64,000 nt of DNA from Ettlia oleoabundans (lineage: Eukaryota; Chlorophyta; Chlorophyceae; Chlamydomonadales), in the NCBI GenBank assembly GCA_019693395.1, contig JAAMXP010000259.1, positions 44,948-108,947 of the forward strand, written 5' to 3'. A model generated the notes under the pieces. It saw only the letters and a list, made by a program, of their open reading frames with translations, was not told the origin of the DNA and did no database searches. Position numbers and translations under genes: made by a program. Within the stretch, counting starts at the first letter, position 1; each line of letters begins with the position of its first letter. Below, piece by piece: positions 25,470 through 36,970 of this stretch.

Positions 25470-26812
25470 CTAAGCCAGGCTCTTACGGTGTGTGCTCAGC
25501 GCGTGCTGCCGAATTGCTGCACCGTTGGACAGTGCTCCAGACCAGATGTCAGCTAGGACAGCAGCACTAGGCGGCACGACCTGCAATTGGGACATCCCAA
25601 CCGCAGCGCCAATGCAGGCCTCAATGAACAAAGCAGCAGAACTTAGCGCTACGGCATGTAATAGTGGCAAACCTGGCTATGGGCGTTACACCCCACCCCA
25701 CCCCCCCACCCCCACCCCCAAACCAGGGTCGCCAACAACTGCAATTAGCACCAGTAACACCAGAGCCAACAACAGCTGGCAGCTCGCCACACCTGGAAGT
25801 CGATCTTCACGCAGAAGAGTGCCTCAGTGCCGGAATGGCCATTGAGGGTTACGTCGTAGTATCCTGGTGGTGTAATGGCGGGGAAGAGCTGCGAGTAGCG
25901 AACCTGCAGAGGGAAAGGATGCAAGGGAGCGCACACCGAGTGGGTTGCTGTGTGCAATGAGCTCTGCGCCGGTGTATGGGGTGACGCAGCGGCTTGATTT
26001 TAAGATCGCAGCTGTTTGGTAATTAGGCAGGCGGTTGTCCTACAGGTAAACACAGAACGGCTTGTGCACTTGCGCAAAGCAAGGCAGGGCAGCGCTGCTG
26101 TCGTGCAAAGAGAAAACGGCGGCACAGGATTTGGGGATACTAGCTGCAAGGACCCGTCTCTGATTCCTAAAGCAACTGTGACACAGGTTCGCACGTTGCA
26201 ATCTGACAAATATGCTCGTCAGCTGCTGCATGTCCTGCAATGTAAAACTGCGGGCGGCATACCTCAATTGGACCCGGCGAAATGGGACAGCCATCTGCCG
26301 CCTTGTCACACAGGTTGTCCAGTTGTGTCCAAATGGGCATGCCCGCATAATGAACCACCATCTGGACGGTCCCAGTCCCGACCTCCTTGCCTGCACATAC
26401 GAAAAGAACAAAGCAGGGGGTCATCAGGGTTAAAAGCCGTAGGGGTTGTTGATCTCAAACGGAGCCTGGCCAAAGGAGCCTAGCAGAGCAAAGGAGGCAA
26501 AGATGGTGCCGCTGGTATAAACAACAACCACACAATTGCTCCTACGAATCGGAAAGACAAGAGGAACCTAACAATCGATACAAGCTATCGTACAATGTAT
26601 CCATGATCAGTAGGCCGAGCAGCTATGCACCTGCATCTGCCTTGATTGTGAAATTGGCCGTGTCACCGGGCTTCACCGGATTGGGCTCCAGCTTCACATC
26701 AGCAACTTTGAACGCGGCTGGTCCGCTGGAACAATCAGTCCAGGCGGATGCACTGGGAGCTAGCGACAGGAACAGCACCAGGACTGTGGCAGCGAGCAGC
26801 AGGCTAGGGCAT
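25470..26812 (-). CDS. Secreted ML-domain (NPC2 / PG-PI transfer-like) lipid-binding protein, start exon not resolved
   Basis: ML domains are small beta-sandwiches that bind single lipids or sterols. This one resembles fungal phosphatidylglycerol/phosphatidylinositol transfer proteins. Exons (descending): 26812-26631, 26390-26263, 25903-25793, 25580-25470. A hydrophobic signal segment (LLLAATVLVLFLSLAPSASA) precedes WTDC. The domain then shows VKLEPNPVKPGDTANFTI, TVQMVVHYAG, a Cys-bearing loop around DNLCDKAADGCPI, and TPPGYYDV ending LFCVKIDF. The Cys pattern fits the family's disulfides. Exon 1 needs two bases from an upstream exon carrying the ATG, which I could not place. The last exon (36 residues after the domain) is less certain. 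It diverges from the DCAF12-like gene. A related ML gene lies at 35642. Confidence 0.8.
25691..25721. repeat. C-rich / G-rich tract in the ML-gene intron
   Basis: Five or more C-runs (4-7 long) on the plus strand. The transcribed ML mRNA strand is G-rich, so the intron RNA has G-quadruplex potential. Confidence 0.7.
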
Positions 26813-27254
26813 CTGCGAGGCAGGCAACTCGGCGGCAGGAGCAGCGGGTCGGACGGGTGGCCAATGGTCTGCTCTACTTCGGGTGCCTTGTCCCACGCCC
26901 CAACCTTGCCTGATTGTTACTGCCGGCATTCTTGCTGATTCTGCTCTCTCGTTTGCACGCGAGTCTACCAATCACGGAGTTGGCCCTCGCTCCAATACGA
27001 CCTTCAGGTCGCCTTCTATGCGGTCAGAGTAAACGGGCGCAACGTAATCAAAAGATTGGAGGGTGACGAGGATGAGAGGAGGCACCGAGCGGTCGCGCAG
27101 GTGCGTGTGCTTTGCGAAAGCGCAGCACGGTTTGGAATTGCTGCAGGTATCGCGGGTAACATCACTCCCGTGTGTCCTACCGACGTGCCGCACTCCAACC
27201 CTCGCTTGCGGGGCAGTCAAGCCCTCCTCCGGCAGGTGTCTGCTGCTGCGAAAC
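26813..27254. promoter_or_regulatory. Region between the divergent ML-domain and DCAF12-like genes
   Basis: 442 bases. It must hold the missing first exon of the ML gene and the promoters of both. Open frames exist on both strands but none matches a family. Confidence 0.4.
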
Positions 27255-30103
27255 ATGGGCGGCAATATCGCGCAGGCTGTGCGGCATCGGGAATCCGGAG
27301 GCAGTCGTAGGTGAGCTTCAATGAGCCGGAGCGTTCACCAACCTGCAATCCGAACCTGGCGACTTGAAGCGGGTGCTGCGCTGCCCGCTTTCGCTTCCTT
27401 TCGAGTTTGCGGGTTATCAGCCCCCCGCGAGACGCTTGTCGCGCTTCAACCCACTGCAGCGCGCCATATCACCCTGGGGTTCTGCCCGCCCGTCCACCTT
27501 GCAGGGCGCTGCAGCGGGCAGCCAGCCAGCAATACATAGCCAGCCAACCTGCGCTGTGGCGGGAGGAGGATATCACGAGGAAGCTCGCCAGCACTCTTGG
27601 CAACAAAGTGGACAAGGCGTTTGCAGCGGTGCGCTCCCTTCTGACGTTCCTGATGCCCCCCTGCCATGCCTCCTTGCATCTGCCGCCGCCATGCCACTGC
27701 GTGATCCGTGGGAGGTCTGCGCTGCCCAGCTGTGCCAAGTGGTGAGCCCTTTCCACCAACAATCAGGATAGTGGGATGGTAAAGGGGATATGCTGCATCT
27801 ACTCCCTTGCCCGCCTTGTGATGTGCTCGCTTGCCTTCCGCTTTGTTGCAGGCATGGCAGGACGACCGCCACCTACTAGTGGGCACCAAGTCCAACCACC
27901 TGCTGCAATGGGACACCACCGGAGGCTCAATCAAGTCAATATCCCTGCCTCCAGCACCACCACGGCAGCACCCAGTTCTGGACACAATGTGGGGCAGTGC
28001 CGGCATGCATGCGGTGGTTGTCAACCCTGCTGGGGATATGGTAGCATGCGGCGGTTCTGAGCCAGCAGACTGCGCTGTGCTGCGCCTCCCAGACTTCAAG
28101 CCTGTGCAGACGCTAGTGGTGAGCTGTGCGTGGATGCCGCCTGGTGTGTGCTGCAAGCCTGATTCGAAGCATGGGATAGCCAGCAGCAGCAGTCGGCTTG
28201 GTCCAGCTGGTGCTGCTTGCCCTGGGGGAGGCAAGTGTTAACAGCCTTGAGCGGCATATTCAAATACAACATGCCGCCTATTAGCGACTGCTCAGCACTA
28301 CAACCTTTACTCAGATGTTTTAAACGCCTCATGTAGCTGACGCTTTGAGCTTCTGAGCTCACGTGTGTTGCCCTGCCACTCTAAGGTCCTCGCTTCGTTC
28401 CCCATGCTGCAGGGTCACGTCGACTGGGTGTTTGGCACTGCATGGGTCAGTGACCGGCACATAGTGACAGGTTCCCGTGATCAGTCTGTTGCTCTCTGGA
28501 CGATACCAGAGCCAGAAAGCGGCAAACCAGATGTGCAGTATAAGGGCACTGAGGGGCAGGGCGCGCTGCAGTGCAAGTTTGAGGTGGGTGCGCTGGCTGG
28601 GAGACGTGGTGCAAATGGGAAGGTGCTGCAAGTACTCTGTTGTTCCATAATTGCAGTAATGAGGCTGGTGCAGGCTGCTGTGACTGCTGAGGTCTCGTCC
28701 TGTTCCCACATGCCTTCTTGTTCCGCTTTGTCCTTCACATCCTTGCCACGCGGTGGTGAATTAAGACGTTCTGTGCTGTGTTGTTTGCAGGGCAAGGTGC
28801 GGGATGTTAAGTACGATTTGTCAAGCTGCCGCTTGGCTGCTCTCTCTACTGACGGTTACGTGAAGCTGCTGGACCCCTCACGCAACCTGAGGACAGTGCG
28901 CACGGTGAGCCCAATGGTCCTCAGTGCTTGCAGTAGTGCGAGTTTGGCGGCTGGGCGGCTTGGTAGGACCCAAAGGATGTCTTGGTGCGGAACCAATGAG
29001 CCGGTTGCTGTCTTTAGTGCGGAGTTGCATGCATGTGGCGCCGGGCCCGACATTACAGCGGCGTCGTCGCACTGTTTTGTCATGGACTGCAGCTGAAGCT
29101 GGCCCTGACAAAGGAGCTTGTGTGCATGGAGCAGCGGCAGGACCTGTTGGCGGTTGGATCGGTGGGCCACGTCACACTCATGGACCCCCGCAGGTGTGCT
29201 CGCCTTTCCTGGAATTCTTGTAGCGCACCACTTGTTTCTGTGCGGATAGCGCACTTCTGACTGGTGTGCTGGGAGGACGTGCAGTGCATTGTTTTTGCGA
29301 CCGATGCTCGCTCAGTAAAGACTGACATGGACCACCTGTTGATTGCCAGCCTTGCAGCGCCTCTCCCTGCCCTGCTCGCTCACTACCTACTTGATTCTGG
29401 GCCACTCCTTTGGGCCTGCAGGCGCAGCGCAGAGCTTCATGCTGTGGTTTCCCCCGACGACAACCAGGGCGTGCGCAGCATACAGCTGACAGACCACCTC
29501 CTCAGCTTTGGCACAGGGCGCGGCAAGCTGTTTTTCTACGACCTGCGTGCCTGTGCTTTCTTGCCCACTGAGCCCGCTGCCTTTGACTATGGCGCCGACG
29601 GGCTGCTGCCGCACTGCAAGCTGACGCCGCAGCCGCCACGATCGTGGCAGCCGCGGCAGCACCTGCAGCTGGGCCCAGGCTACGTGCTGCAGGACGAGCT
29701 CTACTACGATCACTTTGCCGGTGGGTGATGCCATGCAGGCCATTGTGGGTCAACCGTCATTCCCAGCACAATCAATCAATGAGTTGTTGAGTGGGCATAG
29801 TGCAGTGGTGTGCACCAGCTGCTAACACCAATGCAACACCGCGATTGAGCCATGCGCTTAATCGCTGCGTTTCTGTTTGCTCCTATCGCCTGCCTTAGCT
29901 TGCAGCCACTTGTTGCTGGTTTCCGCGCCGCATTGCCTTGCTGCTGACGTCTTCCCTGTGCGCCGCCACCCACCACTGCAGGCATGGACATCAAGCACGC
30001 CTGCTATGCCCACCTGTGGGACGCTTCCCGCTCCCGCCTGTTTGTGTGTGGCGGCCCGCTGGCTTTCGGCCTGAGCGGCCTTTACATGGCAATCTGGCAG
30101 TGA
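27255..30103 (+). CDS. DCAF12-like WD40 protein
   Basis: Human DCAF12 is a substrate receptor of the CUL4-DDB1 ubiquitin ligase; the same job here is inference. Exons: 27255-27310, 27505-27628, 27852-28118, 28413-28583, 28791-28904, 29093-29193, 29422-29720, 29982-30103. The total is 1254 nt, giving 417 residues. The family features are VGTKSNHLLQWD, GHVDWVFGTAWVSD followed by VTGSRDQSVALW, VGSVGHVTLMDPR, FGTGRGKLFFYDLRA and the C-terminus FVCGGPLAFGLSGLY, which parallels the human C-terminal FVAGGPLPSGL. The exon 2 segment matches the DCAF12 region before the first blade. The first exon (19 residues from ATG 27255) is a guess based on frame and a GTGAGC donor. Confidence 0.88.
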
Positions 30104-30494
30104 TGGCCACAGTATGAAGAGCGATGAAAGCGCAGCACACGCCACCTTGCAAAGAAACTGACCACCCAGCTTCCTTACACTGCATGTGCCAGTTTCAGCC
30201 GTGCTTTGCCCAGTGATGGACGTGCTGCCTGCTACTGCTGTTGCACGGCCCGCCAGCGGAGCAAGCCTCCAAGCCGCCATTGCACGTCTACACATAGGTC
30301 TGCTGTTATGTCTCTGCTGCTGTCGTACAACTTTGCCGCAAGACATACCCTTCCTGCGCTGCTATTTTTCTTCGCCCAAGTGTTATGCAATACCTTCGTA
30401 TCTGCTGTGGTTCTATCAAGTTCTTGTACTGGCTTTTTCCCGGCCTGTTTGCATCCCTTGGTAGGTAGCTGCTATGCAGGGGTCATGCCACCCT

Positions 30495-30499
30495 TGTAA
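30495..30499 (+). terminator. TGTAA polyadenylation signal, DCAF12-like gene
   Basis: TGTAA 392 bases past the stop. Confidence 0.5.
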
Positions 30500-30680
30500 T
30501 GTTAATGCCAGGTTTACCTTTTTGCTTTTTGCCCCTTCCCCATCACCACGCCTCTTTGCACATCTTATCCTGTTTGCTTCGTATGCTATGTCACAAGTTT
30601 TAAATTAAATAAGGAAAGCTACTGCCGGCCCGTACCGCTGCATTCTACTGCCATCAAATTCCCCCAACAACATTGACCTT

Positions 30681-30685
30681 TTACA
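30681..30685 (-). terminator. TGTAA polyadenylation signal, transporter 1
   Basis: TTACA on the plus strand, 25 bases past the stop at 30710. This is close for a poly(A) signal but is the nearest match. Confidence 0.4.
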
Positions 30686-30709
30686 ACAACAAACACATTG
30701 GTGTAAGTT

Positions 30710-32889
30710 TCATGAGGCCTCACTTCGTGGCAGCTCAGCAGCAGGCTTCAACTGCCTGCCACGGCCCAAAGCAGCCATCAGCCCTGCTGCTGCGACCACA
30801 GCGCCGCCCACCCATGTGTAGAGACCCACTCGCTCCGCGGGCAGGACCGCCATGGCCATCAGAGCCGACCAGAGCGGCACGGTGCAGAACACGATCTGTG
30901 CAACCGACGGGGCCAGCAGACTTTGGCCCTGCAGGGTGGTAGAGAGGGAGACAACCTTGTTGTTTGGTCAGAGGAGGTATGGCAGAGCGGCAGGGGCTGG
31001 TAGGCAAAGAAGCAGATGCGCAGCAGTTGGCACATGTAATAGACACCTGCCGTACACTACAGCTGCCCGCTCCTTCTGACCTTGACATGAAGCACGCTGG
31101 CCAGGGCGCCAGGTCCCAGCGCTGCCCACAGCATCAGCAGCCAGCCCTCCACACTTTGCCAGCCCGGCCACAGCGCGGTCAGCGGCTGCCCTGCTGCCGC
31201 CAGCTGTGCTGCCTGCAGCCCTGCCGCTGCCGTAGCCACAGCGGTGAGGACAGTTGCCTTCCCTAGCGCCAGCTTCAGAGGGCTGACTTTATGCCGAACT
31301 GCCCACACTGGGAGCCTCACAGTGGCTACTGAGTAACACAGCGCAGACAGAAGGGTCAGGCCATCGCCGGCTGCTAGCCCCACGCCGCCGCTTGCTGCTA
31401 CAGCTGTCATCTCTCTCGCATCTGGCTGAGCCGCGCCGGTGTGATCCTGTGTGATGATGATGGTCCCAACCAGCGCCAACAGGCTGCCCAGCCACACAGG
31501 CCTGCAACACCACAGCGGTTGCCATTTAGCAATGGCTGCATTGTGAAAGCTTGATTTCAACCTTGGCTGCCTCAGCTCACAGCCACGATACTAGCAATGC
31601 GCTTCAATCACTGCTGGCTGCCATCCACACTGGCCAAGGACTGATGCTTGCCCCGAGTAACAAGGCAGGAGTTGCACCCACCGGCTGGGCGCCATGCCTG
31701 CCAGGGTGGAGAGGATGGGGGTGAAAAGTATTGACGCCTGGATTAGGAAAGCGGCGCGGGTGGCTGAGGTCAGTGCCAGCCCAGCAATCTGTGTGTAGCT
31801 CGCAGCAGTGTTGTACAGCCTGCAAAAGTGGAATGCAGGAGGCGCAGGGACCATCGTGTGCAGCAGATGTTGTGGAATGGGACTAAGTGCTTTCCATGAA
31901 CCGCAGCAGGGGCAGCCAAGGCTATCAACAAGCTCACCCTATTTCTACGCCACCCAACACGGCTGCGGGCAGCGCCGCCCAGCCCCAAGAGAACTCTGGG
32001 CTGGAGCCTGGAAGGTGCTGCTGTTCTTGTTGTTGCTGCTGCTGCTGCTGCTTGCCTTGTGCCGCTACTGTATCTACCGCTTCAGCACGCCTCACAGCTG
32101 TGGCTGCCCTGGCAGTTCCTGGAGCATGCCGAAGCATCGCGGCTACCAGCAGCACTACCAGCTCGATGCAGCCGCTGATGGCTGTCACCGCCACAGGAGT
32201 GGGTGGTCCCGGCAGGCTGTAGGCCAGCCTGTACATCAAGCACCGCATACATTACAACTCATGGATCGCAGATTCCATCCAGCAAGGCATGCAATCATCC
32301 AGCTAGCGGCGACGGCACTCCTCCATAACTCTCCGCAGCGTGGGCGCACTCACCGCAGTGCGGGTCCATAGCTGCCCCACAGTAGTGCCACCATCAACAA
32401 CAACAGGAAACCCTCCAGATCCCGCCCTAATGGTAGTATAATGCTAGGTCGTGGTGATGCATGTGGGATATCCGCTTCATGGTCTGGCTCAGCAAAACCG
32501 CCCGGCTCCTGTGGCACCAGCGGCGGTAGCGGTTCATCGGCAGTGATCCCCGGTTGCTGCTCATCGCTGGCCAGTTTTGCCGTGACTAACGCGCGCCGGG
32601 GTTCAACAGTGCTGCGGCTGTGTCGGGTGGCCCTGGGCGTCCTTGCAACATGCCTCTGACGCATGAGCCGAGAGGTCGCCCTTTGCGTGACGGCCTTACC
32701 ACCGCTAGTAAGTATTGAACACTGCATATTGGTGCGGTGCCAGGCAAGTGTTGAACCCACAACCCCGGAGCTGCAACAGGCCACGAAACTGAGATAACGC
32801 ACTGCCAGAGAGATTGCGCTCAAACAACCAAACGCAGTCGAAGAGCCCACCATGCGAAACCCAACCATTTGACGCAGAGTACCGGGCAT
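30710..32889 (-). CDS. EamA-type drug/metabolite transporter, tandem copy 1
   Basis: Integral membrane carrier of the DMT superfamily; substrate unknown. Exons (descending): 32889-32354, 32228-31938, 31819-31682, 31501-31081, 30928-30710. The total is 1605 nt, giving 534 residues. The N-terminal 100 residues are rich in Ser, Arg and Thr and poor in acidic residues, like a chloroplast transit peptide. Then come about ten hydrophobic segments, with LLLLMVALLWGSYGPALR in the first, TSATRAAFLIQASILFTPIL, WLGSLLALVGTIIITQ, and PLWSALMAMAVLPAE in the last EamA half. A Gln-rich loop lies between segments. All introns are GT-AG. Four intron positions and phases equal those of copy 2, so they arose by tandem duplication. 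The start is the first ATG of the open frame; an internal Met is possible. Confidence 0.88.
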
Positions 32890-33044
32890 GCCGCACCAGC
32901 GTTGTAGCGGCCACCAGCGCCGGCGCCATCACTGCACTTTCAGCTAGCGGTGATTTAGGAAGCAATTCTACTTCACAAAGGCCTATGTTTCAAGTGATGC
33001 ACCAGACCAAGGGCAACATTGGCGTTCAAAGAGGTTTTGGCTGC

Positions 33045-35395
33045 TCAGCGCCCCCCGCGCGGCCGTGCCGCAACCAGCCCTGCAGCAGCCACAGCCGCGC
33101 CGCCCATCCAGGTCGCCAGCCCGACATGCTCGCCCGGCAACACCACTGCCGCCATCAGAGCTGACCAGAGGGGCACGCTGCAGAACAGGATCTGCGCATC
33201 TGTAGGTGGCAGCAACCGCTGCCCCTGCATATGGCATATCAAGGATAGAGTGGGCTGAGAGTCGGTGCAATGGCTGCCATGACAGGCAACGGCACATGGC
33301 AGCTGCACACCACAGATTGACACCCAGTGCGTGCCTTGACATGAAGAATGGCTGAGAGGGCTCCTGGTCCCAGAGCTGAGTAGGTGATGATGGCCCACCC
33401 CTCCGGGCTGCTCCATCCCGGCCACAGCTCAGTCAGCGGCTGGTCTGCTGCGGCCAGCTGCCCAGCAGACAGCGCAAGTGCCGCAGATGACACAACCGCC
33501 AGGAAAGCTGATTTGCCCAGCGCCAGATCCAGGGGCTTGACCTTATACTTGACCGCCCACACTGGGATGCGCACTGTAGAGGCGGAGTAGCAGAGGGCCG
33601 CGAATACGACCAGGGCATCTCCCAAAGGAGATGCCTGGGCCCCTGCTGCCTCCATAGCAGGGGAGCCTGGGGTGGATGACATTGCCTCCAGGAGGGCACC
33701 AGGTGGCGACCAGCGGTCCAGAGTGATCAACACGGTTCCCACCAACGCAAGCATGCTTCCTAGCACAACACGCCTGCATGGACGGGGGGGGGGAGGGAGG
33801 ACAGAGCTGGCAACAGGAGGAGCAGTTTATCTACAAGGCACTTCCACGGCCACTTAATAGCTGCCATACAACCATATGCAACCTTGCAACGGCATGCCAT
33901 GCTCTACTGATGTAGCAGGCTAGGTGCCAAGGCAGTGGCAGCACAGTCAAGGCGGCATCAGGCTGAGCGCGTGCCTGCTGGGCGCCATACCGGCCAGCGT
34001 GGCCAGCAGGGGAGTGAAGAGGGTTGAAGCCTGGATGAGGAATCCGGCTCGAACAGCAGTGCTAAGCTCCAAGCCGGCAGTCTGAGCCAGTGTGCCCGTC
34101 GTGTTGTACAAACTGAAGTGGAGTTGGATGTGGGTTTTGGGCTGATGTTTGGCAGGTAAACAATCAACCTGCCGGTTGCTTTTTGTAATCCCACATGCTG
34201 CATGTTGCTGCACGGAACAACCCTACCAGGCATGGAACAGGAGAGCAACCCACCCAATCTCAAGTGCCGCCAGCAGTCCCGCGGGGATGCCAAGGGGAAG
34301 GTGGGGCGGGCCGGGAGCATCTGGCTCTTCTACCACCACCATGGCTTCCTGCCGCAGTTGCTGCTCCTCATTGCCAGCCGCTCGTTGGCACGATGTCGCA
34401 TGCGGCTCTTGCTGCCTGCTGTGGTTACGCGGCGCTGCCCTAGGCGAGCGTTTCACAACCAACAACGGCTCCCGCAGATCGTTTCGCCTCTCAGCCCAGC
34501 TGCTGCTGCCAGACTCGGGATCAGCTGCACGCACCTCCCGGGCCCTGGCTGAAGAGACATTGCTGTTAGGGTGGGTGTGGGGCCGGGAGCGCTGCCACCA
34601 GCTCACAGCACCCATGAGCATCACCGGCAGCAGCAGGAGCAGCAGTTGGAGGACGCCGCGGGCGGCAGCCAGGACAGCTGGAGTGGGTGGATCAGGCAGA
34701 TTGTAGGCCAGCCTACATGACATCACAAAATGTTACTGAGCTTCCCTTGCAGCAGACAAGCTCGAGTTTCTTGAGAGACTTATGCGCGCGTACTCCTGCA
34801 CCGGCGGCTGCAGGAAATGGTTTGTGAGCACTGTGCTTCTGCCAGGTGTAATCTCTACGCCCGGAACACTAAGCCACAGCAACTAGTCGACCCAACGCCC
34901 TCCGGACAGCAGATCTAACCCCGAGCTAACCCACCTCAGGGCTGGGGTGTAGCTGCCCCACAGCAGAGCCACCGTGAGCAAGCAGACCTGCCCCTCCACC
35001 CGCTGCTTGGCCGTGGGACGCTGGTTGTAACTAGCACGTATCTGCTGCATTGGCTGCACATCTCTGCATCCCTGAGCCTCCTGGGGTCCAGCCGGCGAAG
35101 CAGCGCAGGGGTCCTGTGCCTCCTCATCTCCCATGTCTGCCGCTGGCTGCCTGGCTTGCGGCGGATGCAGCGGCGGCGCCAGTGCCGCAGGCTGCGCAAC
35201 CTTGTGCTGCTGTGGGCCACCGCTGCTGGCAGTAGGCACGTCGGAGTGGCGATCAGGGTCGGAATTCGTACTGTTATGTTGCGCCTGCACGCAACGAGGT
35301 GCAAACCTAATGGGGTGATGCCTCGTTGTGGCCAAGGAAGGCAATTTTGAGGCTAACCGAAGCCTGGCTTTCAGACATGGCAAATGGCAATGCAT
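33045..35395 (-). CDS. EamA-type drug/metabolite transporter, tandem copy 2
   Basis: Paralogue of the gene at 30710. Exons (descending): 35395-34935, 34712-34254, 34112-33975, 33773-33335, 33224-33045. The total is 1677 nt, giving 558 residues. The start at 35395 opens a basic, Ser/Arg-rich leader (MHCHLPCLKARLRLAS...) suited to plastid import. Shared blocks with copy 1 are LLWGSYTPALR, AGFLIQASTLFTPLL, GSMLALVGTVLIT, LWPGWSSPEGW, PGALSAILHVK and VPLWSALMAAVVLPGE. Exon 3 is the same length (138 nt) in both copies. Two of its introns begin with GC instead of GT (after 33975 and after 33335); the matching introns of copy 1 begin with GT. It diverges from the ML-domain gene at 35642. Confidence 0.88.
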
Positions 35396-35641
35396 TGAAA
35401 GGAGCAGTGAGCTGAGGGGCTCAGGGCCCAAACAAAAGGAAACCCTTGGTGGAAAGCAACTCGTACAAATGGCAACGTCCAAGAACTGTTCCTTGATATA
35501 CGGAACGTCAACAGACAGCCTCCAGAAACGACCAGATTTGTGTGGCAACGCACAGGCCAGTGTCGGGCGCAACTTCACACCGGCTCTCTTGCACTTTATC
35601 AGCTACCTATTCCCACTGCTCAGCGCATCTTTGGGAGAGCT
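35396..35641. promoter_or_regulatory. Shared upstream region of transporter copy 2 and ML-domain protein 2
   Basis: 246 bases between divergent starts. No clear motif seen. Confidence 0.45.
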
Positions 35642-36632
35642 ATGCAGACTGGCAGCATCAACGCAACAGCAGCGCTGCTCTTGTTGGTGGCGCTCGCCGC
35701 TCAGGATCCCTCTGGCGCCCTCGCCGACTGGCGCATCTGCGACGAGGTGGGGTTGGGCATTCCCCTTGCCCTCTGCAGACGGGTGCATGTGCCTGTGTCT
35801 CCTAAGCTTGTGGTGTACGGAGGGCATGCTGTGTATCCTGCGGTGGCTGTCAATGCAAACAGGGTGCCAATGCTGCCAATGCAATTCGCGCTTACCGCTG
35901 TTCTATCCCAGGGGGAGTTTGCCGTGACAGGCGGGGATGTGGAACCTTTTCCAGCACACTCCGGCGACGAGGTTGTGTTTCACATCAATGCCACAGCAAG
36001 TAAGGCAGTGAAGGGCCTGCTTCACTGCCTGGCACGTGGGCTGGCTAACATCCTATCAATCAAGTTCGCAATCCGCTCTCAGGATAGCTGCCCAACACAA
36101 GCCATGCTCCCATGTGCCGCTATGCAGCTACCGACATCACTGGCGGCACATTGGAGGTGCATGTCGACTATTTAGGCTTCCATGTGTACAGCAGTGAGGG
36201 TGACCTGTGTAAGGCAGTGCCCTGCCCACTGGCAGCTGGGCCTCAAGTGCTGACGTTCCGGCAGAAGCTGCCTAGCATTGCGCCACCGGTGAGGCCAACT
36301 AGACCATCAAGTTGCAGAGCATCCTCATGCACCTCATTTGGTAGCACGCGCAACCTCATTACTTTGTTGAAGGGAAAGCGTGGTATGGCATGCCATTCCT
36401 CGCTGTCCATTCAATGAATGCATACGACCCACGATCCTTGGCATGTTGTCGCCGCTGTTTGTAGGGGGCGTACCTAGGCAGTTTTCAAGCCAGGGACCAG
36501 GGCGGAACTGTGCTGTTTTGTGTTGACATCCCCTTCCGCATTGCTCTACGCTCCACGACTGGCCAGGATGTTGATAGACGCAAGACGGATGGCGCAGGCT
36601 GCGACCTGGAGAATCAACTAGCGGCGTCTTGA
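35642..36632 (+). CDS. Secreted ML-domain (NPC2-like) lipid-binding protein 2
   Basis: Exons 35642-35999, 36128-36288 and 36465-36632 give 687 nt and 228 residues. The N-terminus has a signal peptide (ATAALLLLVALAAQ), then WRICDEVG. The ML core follows: VEPFPAHSGDEVVFHINATA, TLEVHVDYLGFHVY, a Cys-containing loop DLCKAVPCPLAAG, LPSIAPPGAYLGSFQA and TVLFCVDIPF. This matches the strand order and disulfide Cys of the ML gene at 25470, including a phase-1 intron before the Thr/Gly-rich strand. The roughly 75 residues between signal peptide and core are longer than usual, and 26 hydrophilic residues follow the domain. Such proteins bind lipids in lumens or outside the cell; the ligand is unknown. 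Confidence 0.82.
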
Positions 36633-36970
36633 TTTGGGTGTGCGCCCTGCATCATATCTTGGACTGAAGTTCATGTATGTGGCAGTATTCTACGCAGTAT
36701 TCTGGGGAACTTTGAGGCAGAGGGTTGGTCAGCCTGCCGCTTGTAGGCACGCTGACGCATGTCGGAGTACAGGCGGTGAACGCCGGCAGGACAGGTTCCA
36801 GCATGCTGCACTGTGCTGTCCTGCGCACATACGCCGTTTGATCACCGTTGCATCCATGGTTTTGCCATTCGCGGGCTTCCTTTGCTCTTGACTGCTGGCC
36901 AGCTGCGCAGGTGCAAGTCTCTTGTCACAGTATTGTCTCATCCGGCGTATTTTGCTGCTGAACATATTAA
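36633..36970. other. Intergenic between ML protein 2 and Yip1-family gene
   Basis: 338 bases holding the ML 3' end and the Yip1 gene promoter. Nothing else recognised. Confidence 0.6.

Larger units (their letters stand above)
30104..30709. other. Intergenic, convergent DCAF12-like and transporter 1
   Basis: 606 bases of 3' flanking sequence. It contains the two poly(A) signals listed separately and no other feature I can see. Confidence 0.6.

Noticed and set aside
35720..35790. A 38-base intron in ML protein 2 after the codons for CDE
   Set aside because: Far shorter than other introns here, and the frame after it would stop at once. The unspliced frame continues into the ML domain.
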